Translations under genes and position numbers: made by a program
Notes under the pieces: generated by a model
Told to the model about the DNA's origin: nothing
The model's database searches: none
Seen by the model: only the letters and a program-made list of their open reading frames with translations
Assembly (NCBI GenBank): GCA_964631265.1
Contig: CAZVWW010000128.1
Location: 1 to 6,354 of the forward strand
Origin: CAZVWW01 sp964631265
GTDB lineage: Bacteria > Thermotogota > Thermotogae > MWEM01
Direction: 5' to 3'
Length of the DNA: 6,354 nucleotides
In this document: in pieces, positions 4,438-6,354 of the stretch
How the letters are laid out: each line of letters opens with the position of its first letter
Numbering within the stretch: the stretch's first letter is position 1

Positions 4438-6099
4438 ATGAATATGTTTTGTTTTCAATGTAGTGAAACGGCCAGGGGAGAAGGCTGCACGGTTAAAGGA
4501 ATCTGCGGTAAAGAGGCGGATGTCGCGAACCTGCAGGATCTGTTGATCTGGCTGTTAAAAGGAATCGGTTATTGGGCAAACAAGGGAAGGAAACTCGGTG
4601 CGAAGGATGAGAAGGTCGATCTCTTCGTAGCAGAAGGGCTCTTCACAACCATCACGAACGTGAACTTCACACCCGATGATATAGCAGAGATGATCAGAAA
4701 GGCCGTCGAGATGCGTGACCGGATGCGCGATCATGTCAACAAGAAGCTCGGCAAGGCGGAGCCGGATGAGCATTATCCCGAACCGGCTGTCTGGAAGACG
4801 TCCGGCGATTTCGACGAACTGATGGCCAAGGGCCGCGAAATTGGCGTTCTGGACACGGAGGATGTTGATGTCCGTTCGCTCCGGGAGCTCCTTACCTACG
4901 GGCTCAAAGGCGTGGCAGCCTATACGGACCATGCCTATATCCTGAGAAAGACCAACGATGAGATATTCACATTCCTGCACGATGCCCTGGCGGCGACACT
5001 CGACGATTCGCTCTCTGCCGACGATCTGGTCGGCTATGTCATGAAGGCCGGGGAACAGGCGGTCAACGCGATGAAGATACTTGATGAGGCCAACACGACT
5101 GCCTACGGCAATCCGGAGATCACAGAGGTTTACACGGGAACCGTTGAAGGGCCCGGAATCCTCGTCAGCGGTCACGATCTGCTTGATCTCGAGGAGATTC
5201 TCGAGCAGACGAAGGACACCGGTGTCAACGTTTACACACATGGTGAGATGCTGCCCGCAAACGCCTATCCGGAACTGAAGAAATACGATCATCTGATCGG
5301 CAATTACGGGACATCCTGGTACAATCAGCAGAAAGAGTTTGAAGCATTCAACGGGGTCATCGTGATGACCACGAACTGTATACAAGAACCAAAGGATTCT
5401 TACAAGGACAAAATATTCACAACAGGACTTGTGGGATGGCCCGGCGTTCAACACATTCCCAACCGTCTCAAAGGCGGCAGCAAGGATTTCTCCCGGGTGA
5501 TTGAAAAGGCCAAAGAGGTGGGCTCTGTCAAAGTCGAAGACGGGAAGAAGATCCCCATCGGCTTTGCCCATGCCCAGATCGATGCGCTGGCGGATAAGAT
5601 TGTGGACGCCGTCAAGCAGGGGGCCATCAAGCGGTTTGTCGTCATGGCCGGTTGCGACGGGCGTTACCCGTCCAGGCAGTATTACACCGACGTGGCAAAG
5701 GAGCTCCCGAAAGAAACCGTCATTCTGACGGCCGGTTGTGCAAAGTACCGTTACAACATGCTCGATCTCGGAGACATCGGCGGCATCCCGCGTGTCCTCG
5801 ACGCGGGGCAGTGCAACGACTCCTATTCGCTCGCCGTGACGGCTCTGAAGCTCAAGGAGGGCTTCGGTCTGGATGACATCAACGATCTGCCGATCTCCTA
5901 CGATATCGCCTGGTACGAACAGAAGGCGGTCGCCGTCCTGCTCGCGCTGCTCTATCTCGGCGTCAAGGGCATCCGGCTCGGTCCGGTTCTTCCGGCGTTT
6001 GTTTCGGAGAATGTCTTGAATGTGCTCGTGGACAAGTTTGATATCAAGGGCATCGATACGGTTGAAAATGATGTCCAGGCCATGATGGAAGGAAAGTAA
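4438..6099 (+). CDS. hcp: Hybrid cluster protein (hydroxylamine/nitric oxide reductase type)
   Basis: This 553-aa cytoplasmic protein is full length for the family. The N-terminal motif C5-x2-C8-x8-C17-x5-C23 is the spacing of strict-anaerobe Hcp, which holds a 4Fe-4S cluster, not the 2Fe-2S form of enteric bacteria. All eight expected ligands of the hybrid 4Fe-2O-2S cluster are present: H246, E270, C314, C406 (the persulfide cysteine, in MAGCDGRYPSR), C434, C459, E494 and K496. Family members reduce hydroxylamine to ammonia in vitro; in E. coli the role in vivo is nitric oxide reduction and protein S-nitrosylation. A role in nitrosative or redox stress defence is therefore likely. No hcr-type reductase is adjacent, so the electron donor is unknown. 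It has its own promoter with an HcpR-like site, and a hairpin terminator follows. Confidence 0.98.
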   Translation: MNMFCFQCSETARGEGCTVKGICGKEADVANLQDLLIWLLKGIGYWANKGRKLGAKDEKVDLFVAEGLFTTITNVNFTPDDIAEMIRKAVEMRDRMRDHVNKKLGKAEPDEHYPEPAVWKTSGDFDELMAKGREIGVLDTEDVDVRSLRELLTYGLKGVAAYTDHAYILRKTNDEIFTFLHDALAATLDDSLSADDLVGYVMKAGEQAVNAMKILDEANTTAYGNPEITEVYTGTVEGPGILVSGHDLLDLEEILEQTKDTGVNVYTHGEMLPANAYPELKKYDHLIGNYGTSWYNQQKEFEAFNGVIVMTTNCIQEPKDSYKDKIFTTGLVGWPGVQHIPNRLKGGSKDFSRVIEKAKEVGSVKVEDGKKIPIGFAHAQIDALADKIVDAVKQGAIKRFVVMAGCDGRYPSRQYYTDVAKELPKETVILTAGCAKYRYNMLDLGDIGGIPRVLDAGQCNDSYSLAVTALKLKEGFGLDDINDLPISYDIAWYEQKAVAVLLALLYLGVKGIRLGPVLPAFVSENVLNVLVDKFDIKGIDTVENDVQAMMEGK

Positions 6100-6115
6100 G
6101 GAGCCTGTCCTTCTT

Positions 6116-6161
6116 AAGAGGCTGGTCCCAACGCTTCCTGAAGCGAGCCTTTCTTCTTTTT
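6116..6161 (+). terminator. Rho-independent terminator of hcp (contains repeat copy A)
   Basis: The hairpin has an outer stem AGGCT (6119-6123) with AGCCT (6146-6150) and an inner stem CGCTTC (6132-6137) with GAAGCG (6140-6145). It carries an 8-base 5'-side bulge and is followed by the T-rich run TTTCTTCTTTTT. It begins 17 bases after the hcp stop codon. Confidence 0.65.
6124..6150 (+). repeat. 27-nt direct repeat, copy A
   Basis: The 27 bases from GGTCCCAACG to AAGCGAGCCT recur identically at 6171-6197, 47 bases further on. The repeat includes the inner hairpin CGCTTC-ct-GAAGCG. This copy sits within the hcp terminator. Confidence 0.85.
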
Positions 6162-6163
6162 CT

Positions 6164-6203
6164 GGTTGTAGGTCCCAACGCTTCCTGAAGCGAGCCTACA
6201 ACC
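6164..6203 (+). repeat. 27-nt direct repeat, copy B, within a long perfect-stem hairpin
   Basis: Copy B of the repeat (6171-6197) is enclosed by a perfect 9-bp outer stem, GGTTGTAGG (6164-6172) with CCTACAACC (6195-6203). The inner stem CGCTTC/GAAGCG (6179-6184 with 6187-6192) is the same as in copy A, but the outer stem is different and longer. No T run follows, so it is less likely to terminate transcription than copy A. It may be a REP-like or other structured RNA element. Confidence 0.75.
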
Positions 6204-6211
6204 GCTATCCC

Positions 6212-6235
6212 GACAAGAGTCCCCTGGCTCTTGTC
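6212..6235 (+). terminator. Perfect 8-bp hairpin, possible second terminator
   Basis: GACAAGAG (6212-6219) pairs perfectly with CTCTTGTC (6228-6235) around an 8-base loop and is followed by a T-rich stretch (CTTCTTGCTTTTGTT). It may be a back-up terminator for hcp; the stem is only moderately GC-rich and the T run is interrupted. Confidence 0.45.
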
Positions 6236-6264
6236 CTTCTTGCTTTTGTTCTTGGATGATGGCA

Positions 6265-6325
6265 GACCTTCCCGGCTCGGAACGTTCCGGAGAATAAGGA
6301 AAACACCCAGGGGTGGGGGTTTTCG
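6265..6325 (+). repeat. Dispersed intergenic repeat, copy 2
   Basis: This copy shares GACCTT and the 23-base block (6273-6295), including the palindrome CGGAACGTTCCG (6278-6289), with copy 1 at the left edge. The following AAACACC and GGTTTTC arms are also kept, while the bases between them differ. Unlike copy 1 it is not followed by intron sequence. Same orientation and same intergenic setting as copy 1. Confidence 0.75.
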
Positions 6326-6347
6326 GGTCCCCCGCGCCACCCCTGGG
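6306..6347. repeat. GC-rich inverted repeat at the right edge
   Basis: CCCAGGGGTGG (6306-6316) is the exact complement of CCACCCCTGGG (6337-6347), an 11-bp stem around a 20-base loop. It overlaps the tail of repeat copy 2, where a competing smaller hairpin (AAAAC-ACCC with GGGG-GTTTT) can also form. The remaining bases to the window end show no gene. Confidence 0.6.
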
Positions 6348-6354
6348 GAGGTGG

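Noticed and set aside
4555..5571. A 338-codon open frame on the minus strand opposite hcp
   Set aside because: It is opposite a fully conserved Hcp sequence and has no ribosome site or recognisable domain.
6124..6197. Short CRISPR array suggested by two identical 27-nt repeats with a 20-base gap
   Set aside because: There are only two copies, the gap is part of the hairpin outer stem and the T run, and no cas genes are present.
6226..6238. A 13-base match TGGCTCTTGTCCT between the right edge and the 3' end of the helicase gene (841-853)
   Set aside because: At the helicase end these bases encode the C-terminal residues, no longer similarity surrounds the match, and a chance match is adequate.

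Overview
The window looks like part of the chromosome of a strict anaerobe with moderately high GC, plausibly a Desulfobacterota/deltaproteobacterial or syntrophic-type lineage. This rests on an Hcp with the anaerobe-type Cx2Cx8Cx5C cluster motif, a GTAAC-n4-GTTAC palindrome of the HcpR type at its promoter, and group II intron and repeat debris between genes. The lineage is an inference; no rRNA or marker gene is present.

Left edge (1-256): the last 31 codons of a + strand membrane protein are followed by one copy of a dispersed repeat with a 12-bp palindrome. Immediately after it lies an inverted remnant of a group II intron: a 34-nt domain V and a domain VI with a bulged branch-point A, ending in CTCGAT. 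No reverse transcriptase accompanies it.

Middle, minus strand (257-3922), read from right to left: a LexA/CI-like self-cleaving repressor (HTH plus S24 protease), then a 799-aa protein joining a RecB/Cas4-type nuclease domain to an Fe-S XPD/DinG-type helicase, then an AT-rich toxin-antitoxin pair (DUF2281-like antitoxin and MazF/PemK toxin) with its own extended -10 promoter. Repressor and helicase are probably one damage-responsive unit. The toxin-antitoxin pair looks like a later insertion between the helicase and the intron remnant.

Right side, plus strand (4136-6099): a 76-aa protein of unknown function, then hcp (hybrid cluster protein) with its own promoter. The palindrome before hcp is centred about 41 bases upstream of the expected transcription start, the position of a class II CRP/FNR-type activator, and it overlaps the stop codon of the small gene. 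The divergent region 3923-4135 holds the repressor promoter and several dyad and direct repeats that are candidate operators.

Right edge (6100-6354): no gene. It holds two copies of a 27-nt repeat that fold into hairpins with different but self-complementary outer stems (the first is the likely hcp terminator), another perfect hairpin, and a second copy of the palindromic repeat seen at the left edge.
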